In this document: in pieces, positions 1 through 6,824 of the stretch
Layout: the number at the start of each line of letters is the position of its first letter
Position numbering within the stretch: position 1 is the first letter of the stretch
From: Alphaproteobacteria bacterium UBA3439
GTDB lineage: Bacteria > Pseudomonadota > Alphaproteobacteria > Puniceispirillales > Puniceispirillaceae
DNA: 11,032 bases
Direction: 5' to 3'
Assembly (NCBI GenBank): GCA_002378605.1
Contig: DFSK01000183.1
Coordinates: 12,276-23,307 of the forward strand
Made by a program: the position numbers and the translations under genes
Notes under the pieces: generated by a model
Told to the model about the DNA's origin: nothing
The model's input: the letters and a program-made list of their open reading frames with translations, nothing else
Databases searched by the model: none

Positions 1-60
1 CGCATGGTCTGGCGCATGGTCTGGCGCATAGTCTGGCGCATGGTCTGGCGCATAATCTTT
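1..60. repeat. 12-bp tandem repeat, about five copies, cut by the window edge
   Basis: Unit cgcatggtctgg. Copies at 1-12, 13-24 and 37-48 are identical, 25-36 has one G-to-A change, and 49-60 is degenerate (8 of 12 bases match). Because 12 is a multiple of three, the array could encode a four-residue repeat. On + it reads HGLA-like units and then hits a stop at 60-62, or RMVW units that stay open to 157-159. On - it reads PDHA/PDYA units or MRQT units. It may be the end of a gene lying mostly outside the window, or a non-coding repeat. The left boundary is unknown. Confidence 0.9.
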
Positions 61-144
61 AGCAGGCTGCGGCAATCATTGCGCCATGCAACCGGTCACG
101 ATAAGCTGGGCTTGAACTCGAAATTTCGGGCGCATCACCAATTC

Positions 145-170
145 GATCATTTTCTTTGATCATTGTCTTT
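145..170. repeat. 13-bp imperfect tandem duplication ahead of the synthetase gene
   Basis: Two adjacent copies, gatcattttcttt (145-157) and gatcattgtcttt (158-170), differ at one base. The second copy includes a possible TTG start at 156 for the downstream gene. This favours the ATG at 189 as the true start and places the repeat in the leader or promoter. No function is evident. Confidence 0.75.
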
Positions 171-188
171 TTTTCTTGGGCATCATCC

Positions 189-2177
189 ATGGTAGAACCA
201 TCTTCAACACCGCCGCAATCAACCACGCTTGGTACCTGCCTTTGGCAACCAACAGACGACGCGATTGAACAGGCACAGCTGCAAGATTTCGGGCGGTTTA
301 TCGCCGCCAATCATGGTTTTGACTGGGGTGGCGATTTCCAAGCTTTGTGGCAATGGTCGATCGATTCAATGCCTGATTTCTGGCAAAGCCTGTGGCAATG
401 GCATGGCATCATTGGCGATATGGGATCACGCATCCTGATCAATGAAACGGCGATGCCCGGCGCCCAGTTTTTTCCTGACGCCAAGATCAATTTTGCCGAA
501 AATCTTCTGGCCGAGGCCGATGACCGCCCTGCGATCAGCGCCCATGGCGAAGATGGACGCCATGTCGCCCTCAACCGTGCTGAGCTGAAACAAAAAGTTA
601 TGGCGCTTGCCGGCTGGATGCGCGCCAAAGGCATTGGCCAAGGTGACCGCGTTGCCGCCTACACGCCAAATACGGCCGAAGCGGTGATTACGATGCTGGC
701 CAGCGCAACGCTTGGCGCGGTCTATTCTAGCTGTTCGCCCGATTTCGGATTGGCCGGTGCGGTTGATCGTTTTAGCCAAATTGAACCAAAATTATTAATG
801 GCCTGTGATGGCTATCTATACGCTGGCAAACAGATCGACCGGATGCCGCTAATTGCCGACCTTACCAACAGATTACCAACGATTGAAGCCGTTTTGATCC
901 TTCCCTATCTGAGCGATGCGCCTGATTGCAGCGCCATTCCCAATGCCACCCTTTTTGAAGATGCGATTGGTAACGGCAAGCCGGTCAGTAACTTTGTGCG
1001 CGTTGGTTTCAATGATCCGCTTTATATTCTATATTCAAGCGGTACAACCGGTGCGCCAAAATGCATCGTCCACGGCGTTGGTGGCACCTTGATCCAGCAT
1101 ATCAAAGAGCATCGCCTTCATGGCGATCTGGGCGCAGGTGATGCCATGTTCTATTTCACCACTTGCGGATGGATGATGTGGAACTGGCTTGTATCGGCCT
1201 TGGCGATCAAGGCAAAAATTGTACTGTTTGAGGGCAATCCCTTTCACCCGGGGCCGGCGCGGCTATGGGCATTGGCCGAAACTGAAAACATTGCCATTTT
1301 CGGCACGTCGGCAAAATATATCGATGCGCTTCGCAATTCAGGCTATGTCCCGCGTGATCAGGTTCCTCTTGGCTCGCTTCGGGCCTTATTATCGACCGGA
1401 TCGCCCCTGTCATCTGACGGATTTGCCTTTGTTTATGACAAAATCAAACCCGACCTGCAGCTATGCTCGATTTCTGGCGGCACCGATATTGTGTCATGTT
1501 TTGTTCTTGGCTGTCCGGTTCAACCGGTTTTTGCCGGTGAAATACAAACCCGCGGCCTTGGCATGAAGACAGACGTTCTGGATGAAGCTGGCGCCAGCCT
1601 TATCGGCAAGCAAGGCGAACTTTGCTGCACTGCGCCTTTTCCGGCAATGCCGGTGAAATTCTGGAATGATCCTGATGGCAGCAAATATAGCGCCGCCTAT
1701 TTTGAGCATTTTCAGGGCATCTGGCGGCATGGCGATTGGGCCACCATGACCGCACGCGGCGGCATGATCATTCATGGCCGGTCTGACGCCACCTTAAACC
1801 CTGGCGGTGTTCGCATTGGCACGGCCGAAATATACCGGCAGGTCGAAGCCTTTGATGCAGTTACCGAAGCGCTGGTCATTGGTCAGGATTGGCAAGATGA
1901 TGTGCGGGTCATCTTGTTTGTGCGGCTGGCCGATGGTGCCAAACTTGATGATGATCTGAAGCGTGCTATCTGCACTGCCATTCGCGCTGGCGCCACGCCG
2001 CGCCATGTGCCTGCCGCAATCATCGCTGTTCCTGATATTCCGCGCACCCGTTCAGGCAAAATAACCGAACTTGCCGTTCGTGACGTCATTCATGGCCGGG
2101 CGATCAAAAACACTGAAGCCTTGGCAAATGCCGAAGCGCTGGCCTTTTTTGAGAATTTGCCTGAATTGAAGATTTGA
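189..2177 (+). CDS. aacS: Acetoacetyl-CoA synthetase
   Basis: This 662-residue ANL-superfamily enzyme is predicted to convert acetoacetate, ATP and CoA to acetoacetyl-CoA in the cytoplasm, feeding ketone-body or polyhydroxybutyrate-derived carbon into acetyl-CoA. An acetyl-CoA-synthetase-type N-terminal region rich in Trp (about 30-90) comes first. The AMP-binding P-loop SSGTTGAPK starts at residue 283. The SGGTDIVSCF segment and the GEIQTRGLGM stretch are typical of acetoacetyl- rather than acetyl-CoA synthetases. The C-terminal domain carries LNPGGVRIG and the adenylation lysine in RSGK (K624). Length matches the family (about 650). I chose ATG 189 over TTG 156 because the latter adds an atypical hydrophobic stretch and lies in a tandem duplication; no strong ribosome-binding site is visible. 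No polyhydroxybutyrate or thiolase gene is adjacent. It converges with the next gene. Confidence 0.93.
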   Translation: MVEPSSTPPQSTTLGTCLWQPTDDAIEQAQLQDFGRFIAANHGFDWGGDFQALWQWSIDSMPDFWQSLWQWHGIIGDMGSRILINETAMPGAQFFPDAKINFAENLLAEADDRPAISAHGEDGRHVALNRAELKQKVMALAGWMRAKGIGQGDRVAAYTPNTAEAVITMLASATLGAVYSSCSPDFGLAGAVDRFSQIEPKLLMACDGYLYAGKQIDRMPLIADLTNRLPTIEAVLILPYLSDAPDCSAIPNATLFEDAIGNGKPVSNFVRVGFNDPLYILYSSGTTGAPKCIVHGVGGTLIQHIKEHRLHGDLGAGDAMFYFTTCGWMMWNWLVSALAIKAKIVLFEGNPFHPGPARLWALAETENIAIFGTSAKYIDALRNSGYVPRDQVPLGSLRALLSTGSPLSSDGFAFVYDKIKPDLQLCSISGGTDIVSCFVLGCPVQPVFAGEIQTRGLGMKTDVLDEAGASLIGKQGELCCTAPFPAMPVKFWNDPDGSKYSAAYFEHFQGIWRHGDWATMTARGGMIIHGRSDATLNPGGVRIGTAEIYRQVEAFDAVTEALVIGQDWQDDVRVILFVRLADGAKLDDDLKRAICTAIRAGATPRHVPAAIIAVPDIPRTRSGKITELAVRDVIHGRAIKNTEALANAEALAFFENLPELKI

Positions 2178-2185
2178 GTGACTAA

Positions 2186-2219
2186 AATATCAAACACCGG
2201 GGCATGAGCGTCTGATATT
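2186..2219 (-). terminator. Possible hairpin terminator between convergent genes
   Basis: Inverted arms at 2186-2195 and 2210-2219 pair at 9 of 10 positions around a 14-base loop, in the 53-base gap between two converging genes. The stem is AT-rich. Read on the minus strand it is followed by a run of four T, so it would serve the leftward gene better than the rightward one. It is weaker than a classical GC-rich intrinsic terminator, so this is tentative. Confidence 0.3.
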
Positions 2220-2230
2220 GTCCGATCATA

Positions 2231-2749
2231 TTAGCCTTTGATCAGCCCTTGAACCGCGCTGCTATTGGCAAAGCGGCGGCGATTTGCTTTGTAAAAGGCA
2301 AGTGCTAGGGACAATTGGCGCGTTTCTTCCTGTTTTAAGGAGTCTTCATCATCAAGTTCGTCAAGCTTGGCGGCTGCGCAAATATGCGCAAGATAGGTGT
2401 GATCGGCCTTAACACGCTCGGCAATGATCTTGAATTTTGCCTTTGATCCAACCGGCCATTTTTCGCGCAATAAGGTTAGCAGCACGAAATTGGCACCAGC
2501 CTCGAGCTGGGAAGCCAGCGGGCTGTCGGCAAGGATATCGCTGGCAATGCTGGTCATGGCATCGAGATGGTTTTTATCAGCCGCCAATTCAGCCCCGCGA
2601 TCCTGATCCATCCAATGCCCAAGAAGATTAACCTTATCGGCCGCGTCGAGCCCCATCAGCATTGCATTGCTGGGTGCATTGCGGGTCATGGTTACATCAA
2701 CAATGTCGCTTTCGCCCATGATGCGGATGAGTATATTTTGGTCAGCCAT
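2231..2749 (-). CDS. Hypothetical protein, 172 residues, family not recognised
   Basis: I do not recognise this protein. ATG 2749 is preceded by a purine-rich gggaaag about 5 bases upstream, which supports it over a TTG one codon earlier. The sequence is soluble-looking, with no signal peptide and no clear membrane helix. It is probably mostly helical, and the middle and C-terminal parts are rich in Ala, Leu, Lys and Asp. The N-terminal part contains short alternating hydrophobic segments (ILIRIMGESDIVDVTM) that could be beta strands. An acidic LDELDDEDS stretch is followed by a basic FYKANRRRF segment near the end. Codon use resembles its neighbours and the frame is intact, so it is probably a real resident gene. 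The transporter behind it is on the same strand 134 bases away, so co-transcription is possible but not shown. Confidence 0.75.
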   Translation of the reverse strand: MADQNILIRIMGESDIVDVTMTRNAPSNAMLMGLDAADKVNLLGHWMDQDRGAELAADKNHLDAMTSIASDILADSPLASQLEAGANFVLLTLLREKWPVGSKAKFKIIAERVKADHTYLAHICAAAKLDELDDEDSLKQEETRQLSLALAFYKANRRRFANSSAVQGLIKG

Positions 2750-2883
2750 CAATTCTTTCCCAGATCATATTGATACAGATAATACGCCGTCAATGGCGCG
2801 GGTTTACTAGGGTTTTCGCAAAAGAACAAGCCTTTCATCGCCAACATATCATGACATGCCGTCAATTTCTAACAGCGTCTGGC

Positions 2884-3780
2884 CTAGATGCCCGGTTGAT
2901 TGACCTCGCGTGTGCGCACAAGTTCGCGCCATGCAATCACCAGACAGCTGGCAATAATGATAAGAGCGCCAATAATTTCACTTGCCGACATGACTTCGGC
3001 AAAAATAAAATAGCCAACAACCCCTGATATTGGCATTTGCACATAACGCATCGACGCCACCACAACCGCATCCGAATAGCGATAGGCGGTCGTCATCACA
3101 ATTTGCAACGCCGATCCGATCACCCCAAGAATGACAAGATCGATCAGAACTGACTGGCCTATTGATTGCAGCTGATTTGGCAAAATCATCACAATGATGC
3201 TCAAAACGCCAAATCCCGCCATATTATACCAAGCCGCCACCGATGCAGGCGCATCGCCCTTCCCAAGCTGGCGCAACATCAAGGACAGCCCTGCCCCGAC
3301 CAGCGCGGCACCAATGCCGTAAAGTGCATACCATGACATCGCGCCTGAAAAGGGATTGGTGATAATGACCACCCCTGCCAGACCAGCAATAACCGCCGTC
3401 CAACGGTAAATACCCACTTTTTCGCCTAGAAAAACAGGCGATAACAGCGTGATGAAAATAACCGAGCTTTGGAAAAGCGCTGTTGCCATGCCAAGCGGCA
3501 TTGACCGGATCGATAAAAACCAAAAGGTGATGCCGCAAAGGCCAAGAAAGCTGCGAAAAAACAGAATCTGGCGCTGATTGATTTGTAAAAAATTGCGACC
3601 ACGAAGATGAATTGCGTAAAGGAATAAAATCGGAAGCGAGAATAGGAACCGATAAAATAAAGTGGTGATAATATTGATATCCGACCCTAGTTTTTTGATC
3701 AGAACACCGGTTAGCACGCCGAAAATAACCGCGAACAAACTTAGAAACACACCCATCAAAGACCGAGGCAAGCGAACCAA
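2884..3780 (-). CDS. EamA/DMT-family transporter
   Basis: This is a 298-residue inner-membrane protein of the drug/metabolite transporter superfamily, with two EamA repeats of about five helices each. Ten hydrophobic segments are visible near residues 9-29, 38-58, 72-90, 96-118, 126-142, 150-168, 183-201, 212-231, 239-258 and 266-284. The repeat-end signatures are LGEKVGIYRW (about 118-127) and YFIFAEVMSASE (about 257-268). Such proteins usually export amino acids, metabolites or drugs, and the substrate cannot be read from sequence. The start is uncertain: TTG 3780 has a weak aaagaaag in front, while ATG 3756 begins eight codons later, just before the first helix. A TATAGT box ends only 8 bases before the TTG, which would suit either a leaderless message or the ATG. 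No neighbour hints at the cargo. Confidence 0.9.
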   Translation of the reverse strand: MVRLPRSLMGVFLSLFAVIFGVLTGVLIKKLGSDINIITTLFYRFLFSLPILFLYAIHLRGRNFLQINQRQILFFRSFLGLCGITFWFLSIRSMPLGMATALFQSSVIFITLLSPVFLGEKVGIYRWTAVIAGLAGVVIITNPFSGAMSWYALYGIGAALVGAGLSLMLRQLGKGDAPASVAAWYNMAGFGVLSIIVMILPNQLQSIGQSVLIDLVILGVIGSALQIVMTTAYRYSDAVVVASMRYVQMPISGVVGYFIFAEVMSASEIIGALIIIASCLVIAWRELVRTREVNQPGI

Positions 3781-3841
3781 CTTTCTTTACTATAACTTTT
3801 GGACTGCTGATCATTGAACATTTTTAGACCGTTTCAATGTT

Positions 3842-3855
3842 GCGCGTGAACGCGC
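3842..3855. promoter_or_regulatory. Perfect short palindrome in a divergent promoter region
   Basis: GCGCGT and ACGCGC are perfect inverted arms around GA. They lie in the 212-base gap between the divergently transcribed transporter and cytochrome c' genes. A TTGACC hexamer, similar to a sigma-70 -35 box, follows directly at 3856-3861, but no good -10 box sits at the right spacing. It could be an operator half-site pair for a dimeric regulator, or chance. The rest of the gap (3781-3992) shows no ORF I would call. Confidence 0.3.
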
Positions 3856-3992
3856 TTGACCGAGATAATTGCCGCCAGCGTATGTAGATTCTGTTTCTAT
3901 CGTAATTTGTGCAAAAGCAAATCTTTTCTTTTCCGCAACAGTGTTTATCCTTGATAAGCCAAATATGAAACATCATCCAAGGAGCGCGCCTC

Positions 3993-4475
3993 ATGATCAC
4001 GCTGGCCAATCTGAAAAACCTCAAATTCTCAGCCGCCCTTCAACCCAAAACCCTGTCGCAGATTTGCGCAACGATTGTCGTTTGCCTTGTCGCCACCGGA
4101 TTTGGCACCGCCAATGCCGATATCATCGCTGACCGCAAAGCCGGATTTAAACGCAATGCTGACTCGATGAAGGCCATCGCCGCCGCAATTGGGAGTGGTG
4201 ATTATCAGACAATTATCAATCGCGCTGAAGGGATCGCCAGCTGGGCGAACAAAATCCCAAGCTATTTCCCCGAGGGCAGCGATTCAGGTGATACCAAGGC
4301 CCGCGCCGAAATCTGGTTTGAATTTGACGCCTTTAAAGCCAAGGCCAAAGCCAATGAAACCGCTGCGCGAACCTTAGTCACTGCGGCTAAATCGGGCGAT
4401 CAGGGCGCGATGATGGCAGGGCTGAAAAATCTAGGGGCGAGCTGCAAATCCTGCCATTCCGATTTCAAAGAATAG
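3993..4475 (+). CDS. Cytochrome c' (class II c-type cytochrome), exported
   Basis: This 160-residue precursor is predicted to be a periplasmic four-helix-bundle haem protein of the cytochrome c' family, which binds NO or CO or carries electrons. The N-terminal signal peptide has a long basic n-region, a hydrophobic core near 25-36 and probable cleavage after Ala42. The mature part of about 118 residues shows the family pattern: RKAGFKRNADSM at the first helix, SYFPEGS at 90-96, IWFEF at 107-111, and the C-terminal haem site CKSCH (C151, C154, H155). Phe52 falls where the distal haem-face residue is expected, often Leu or Phe in this family. The start is well fixed by an aaggag 8 bases before ATG. 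The only nearby electron-transfer gene is the cytochrome b561 facing it from the other side. Confidence 0.9.
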   Translation: MITLANLKNLKFSAALQPKTLSQICATIVVCLVATGFGTANADIIADRKAGFKRNADSMKAIAAAIGSGDYQTIINRAEGIASWANKIPSYFPEGSDSGDTKARAEIWFEFDAFKAKAKANETAARTLVTAAKSGDQGAMMAGLKNLGASCKSCHSDFKE

Positions 4476-4521
4476 ACCAACCAAGATTGCGGCTTTCCTG
4501 TGGTTAGAACATAGATGGTGG

Positions 4522-5184
4522 TTAAAACAAGGATGGCCGCAATAGGGTAATCGCTTGTGCCGCGGCAATAAAAGCCACCATCATGATCAATCCAAAAAAT
4601 GTTTGTTTGGCTGAAATGCCGCCATCCTTATCCAGCTTGGCATCGGCGATATTGGATTTGCCTTTGACCATGACCATCGTCAAATTGCGCTTTTTCTTGA
4701 ATTTATAGATCAAAATGGCGACAAGATGCAAAATGATGATAAGAAACAGAAAATTTGCTGAAAAATGATGTATTTCAGCAATTTTATTTGTCATGTTTGG
4801 CACCAGATGCGCAAGCGGGCCGTCAAACAAAACGTCATCATTTGACATGGTGCCGGTAATCGCCATGAACAGCGGAATGCCAAGCAACCCTATAACCGCA
4901 TAACCGCCAAGGGCGCTATGTCCGGATTTTGCGATCGGATCGGGCCGAAACAGCGTTTTCAATCCGTTCAATGCCGCTTGTGGCGATCGAAGAAACTGGC
5001 CAAACCGCGCATAATGGCCACCAAGAAACCCCCAAAAAACACGAAACGTCACAAGCCCCAAAACCGCCAGACCAAATCGCTCATGAACCCAAAGAACCTC
5101 AGCTTTGGCCGAAATTATTGCGCCAACGACACAAATAAAAAGACTCCAATGAAACAGGCGCAAAGGAAAATCCCACACGATCAT
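4522..5184 (-). CDS. Cytochrome b561-family dihaem membrane protein
   Basis: This 220-residue integral membrane cytochrome b resembles the B-type subunit of Ni/Fe hydrogenase and COG3658 proteins, which move electrons across or within the inner membrane. The start at ATG 5184 is supported by ggag 7 bases upstream; a longer open frame to 5337 adds a non-conserved tail. The first helix carries PLRLFHW with His12. The second region has VHERFGLAVLG with His34 and the signature FWGFLGGHYARF. A third helix follows SGHSALGG (His89). A fourth follows IHHFSANF (His139 or 140) with His153 downstream. These histidines are the likely haem ligands. A basic KFKKKR ends the core, and a fifth helix lies near 194-214. 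It converges on cytochrome c' with 46 bases between stops, and pairing of these two families is common in proteobacteria. Confidence 0.88.
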   Translation of the reverse strand: MIVWDFPLRLFHWSLFICVVGAIISAKAEVLWVHERFGLAVLGLVTFRVFWGFLGGHYARFGQFLRSPQAALNGLKTLFRPDPIAKSGHSALGGYAVIGLLGIPLFMAITGTMSNDDVLFDGPLAHLVPNMTNKIAEIHHFSANFLFLIIILHLVAILIYKFKKKRNLTMVMVKGKSNIADAKLDKDGGISAKQTFFGLIMMVAFIAAAQAITLLRPSLF

Positions 5185-5330
5185 GTTATGTCTCCATTTG
5201 CAAAATTGTTTATCATTTCCGAGCCTATCACAGGACAGGATCGACAAAGCAATCCTTTTTCGCCCTGCAGATTTGGCTGTGCATTGATTGAAATCTGGTA
5301 TGGGTTGGTGAAGCCTGATAGGTTTTGATA

Positions 5331-5975
5331 ATGACAATCATGCAGCAAAAACTATTATCCTCAGGCGGGGCGCTTGATCAGCTTGCCGCAATCGATGCCG
5401 ATATTGCCGCCGCGCTGTCGCGCTTTGGCCCACCGCCAGACCGCTCGCTTCCCGCCAATTACGAAACTCTGGCGCGGTCAATTATCGGCCAACAGATATC
5501 ACGCGCTGCCGCCAGCGCAATCTGGACCCGCATGCGCGATCAGGGCCATAGCAAAGCGCCGGTCATCGCCGTCAAACAACCTGATGATTTAATGCCATTC
5601 GGCTTGTCTCGGCGAAAGGCCGAATATTTGATTGGCATTGCCGATGAAATTCAATCAGGGCGGCTTGATTTGACAGCATTGGCCGAGATGAGCGGCGAAG
5701 AAGTTCAAAAACGGCTTGTCGAAATTCGCGGCATTGGCGCATGGACAGCCGATAATTTTCGGCTTTTTGCCCTTGGCGATATGGATGCATGGCCAGCCAA
5801 TGACATTGCCTTGCAAGAAGGCATGAAACGACTGAAATTATTGAATGAAAGGCCAAATGGAAAAATGCTTGAAAAGCTTGGTGATGCCTGGCGCCCCTAT
5901 CGTGGTGCCGGCGCACTTATGCTTTGGCACATCTATGGCATTCTGGTTCGCAAAGCCACAATCGACGAAATCTAG
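5331..5975 (+). CDS. AlkA-type DNA-3-methyladenine glycosylase II
   Basis: This 214-residue base-excision repair enzyme of the HhH-GPD superfamily should remove alkylated bases such as 3-methyladenine and leave abasic sites. YETLARSIIGQQIS (about 44-57) is the typical start of the glycosylase core. The helix-hairpin-helix spans about 129-143 with RGIGAWTAD. The catalytic aspartate is expected at D158 in PANDIALQ. WRPYRGAGALMLW (from W187) matches the conserved C-terminal helix of AlkA proteins. It lacks the N-terminal beta domain of E. coli AlkA (about 280 residues), as many compact bacterial and yeast Mag1-type enzymes do. ATG 5331 is preferred, since agg lies about 8 bases upstream; a TTG two codons earlier is too close to it. 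Its stop overlaps the end of the SRAP gene. Confidence 0.9.
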   Translation: MTIMQQKLLSSGGALDQLAAIDADIAAALSRFGPPPDRSLPANYETLARSIIGQQISRAAASAIWTRMRDQGHSKAPVIAVKQPDDLMPFGLSRRKAEYLIGIADEIQSGRLDLTALAEMSGEEVQKRLVEIRGIGAWTADNFRLFALGDMDAWPANDIALQEGMKRLKLLNERPNGKMLEKLGDAWRPYRGAGALMLWHIYGILVRKATIDEI

Positions 5976-6640
5976 CCAAATAAATCGCCCTGATCGGGCT
6001 TTATTGGTAAAAGCGCATCACCTTCGAGCGGCGTCACCAATTCTGGATGGTCTATGCCCGCCTTGCCAATATCAGGGGCAACGCGATACCAGTTGAACCA
6101 GCTAGCCGGCGCAATTTCACAATATTTTGCGGCCTGATCGGCTGTTCCGCCAAGCCATTGCATTTCAGTACCTGCGGCAAGCACAAGCGGCTGGCGATGG
6201 TGGATTTCGGCCAGCTTGCCATCGGCGGCGCTAGTCACAATGATAAAGCGTGATTGCGATCCCTGTTGAAACAATAATCCGGCCATCGCCATAACACCGC
6301 CATCAGATAGCTGAATATGCCAAGGTGTTTTTGGCGCCGACCATTCATACCAGCCGCTTGCCACAACAATACAACGTGACAGAGAAAAAGCATCGCGAAA
6401 GGTTGGTTTTTCGCGCATTGTTTCCATGCGGGCATTGATTAGAAAACTTTTATTTGGCCCTGTTGGCGGCAGCCCCCATGCCGCAGTTTTGGCCTGAAGA
6501 TGCAGACCATCACGAACAAGGATCATGCTATTCTGGCTTGGCGCAACATTCCAGCGCGGGCGCAAATTCTGCAAAATCGTAACGCCAAAACGGCGCATTA
6601 ATTCGTCTGTTGTGGCCGTGCTGGTAAAACGTCCGCACAT
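5972..6640 (-). CDS. yedK: SRAP (YedK/HMCES) abasic-site processing protein
   Basis: Proteins of this 222-residue family bond covalently, through an N-terminal cysteine, to abasic sites in single-stranded DNA, protecting them during replication. MCGRF at the N-terminus fixes the start, because Cys2 must be exposed after Met removal. The other active-site positions are visible: Asn69 in NARMET, Glu99 in ASGWYEW and His147 in EIHHRQP. Many homologues have IHDRMP at the last site, so the residue after the key His is changed here (Asp to His) and Met is replaced by Gln. WNVAPSQ (30-36) is also typical. The ribosome-binding site is weak: aaaggg lies somewhat far upstream. The gene ends tail to tail with the glycosylase, sharing a CTAG that supplies both stop codons. 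No clear LexA box was seen upstream. Confidence 0.95.
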   Translation of the reverse strand: MCGRFTSTATTDELMRRFGVTILQNLRPRWNVAPSQNSMILVRDGLHLQAKTAAWGLPPTGPNKSFLINARMETMREKPTFRDAFSLSRCIVVASGWYEWSAPKTPWHIQLSDGGVMAMAGLLFQQGSQSRFIIVTSAADGKLAEIHHRQPLVLAAGTEMQWLGGTADQAAKYCEIAPASWFNWYRVAPDIGKAGIDHPELVTPLEGDALLPIKPDQGDLFG

Positions 6641-6824
6641 AACACATCATGCCCTTTTTATGAAAATTCTGACGAGATTGATCATTTCTCATACAGGTTA
6701 CCGCGAAACAGACGGCTAGGCGAGACATCAATCATGTTGTATCACTGGAAACCAATCACCGCGATCCGGCGAAATGATGCCGCGCGTCGCCAAACCAGTA
6801 AACCCAAAGGTTCAATTTCGTGTC

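Noticed and set aside
1..53. Minus-strand ORF beginning ATG at 53 that reads MRQT repeats off the left edge
   Set aside because: It consists only of the repeat within the window and has no ribosome-binding site, so it is noted under the repeat only.
2786..2866. Direct repeat gccgtcaat at 2786-2794 and 2858-2866
   Set aside because: Nine bases twice in a short intergenic gap, with no further symmetry, is compatible with chance.
3224..3814. Minus-strand 196-codon frame starting ATG 3814, overlapping the transporter
   Set aside because: It is an out-of-frame shadow of the clearly recognisable EamA protein and has no family features of its own.
5223..5322. Inverted arms cctatca and tgatagg across the divergent cytochrome b561/glycosylase region
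   Set aside because: Seven bases separated by more than 80, with no second site; likely chance.
4918..5328. Plus-strand 136-codon frame opposite cytochrome b561
   Set aside because: It lies antisense to a conserved membrane protein and has a basic, low-information sequence typical of shadow frames.
6810..6824. GTTC-N7-TGTC resembling an alphaproteobacterial LexA box
   Set aside because: The second half-site is mismatched, and it sits next to the Sua5 start rather than upstream of the repair genes.
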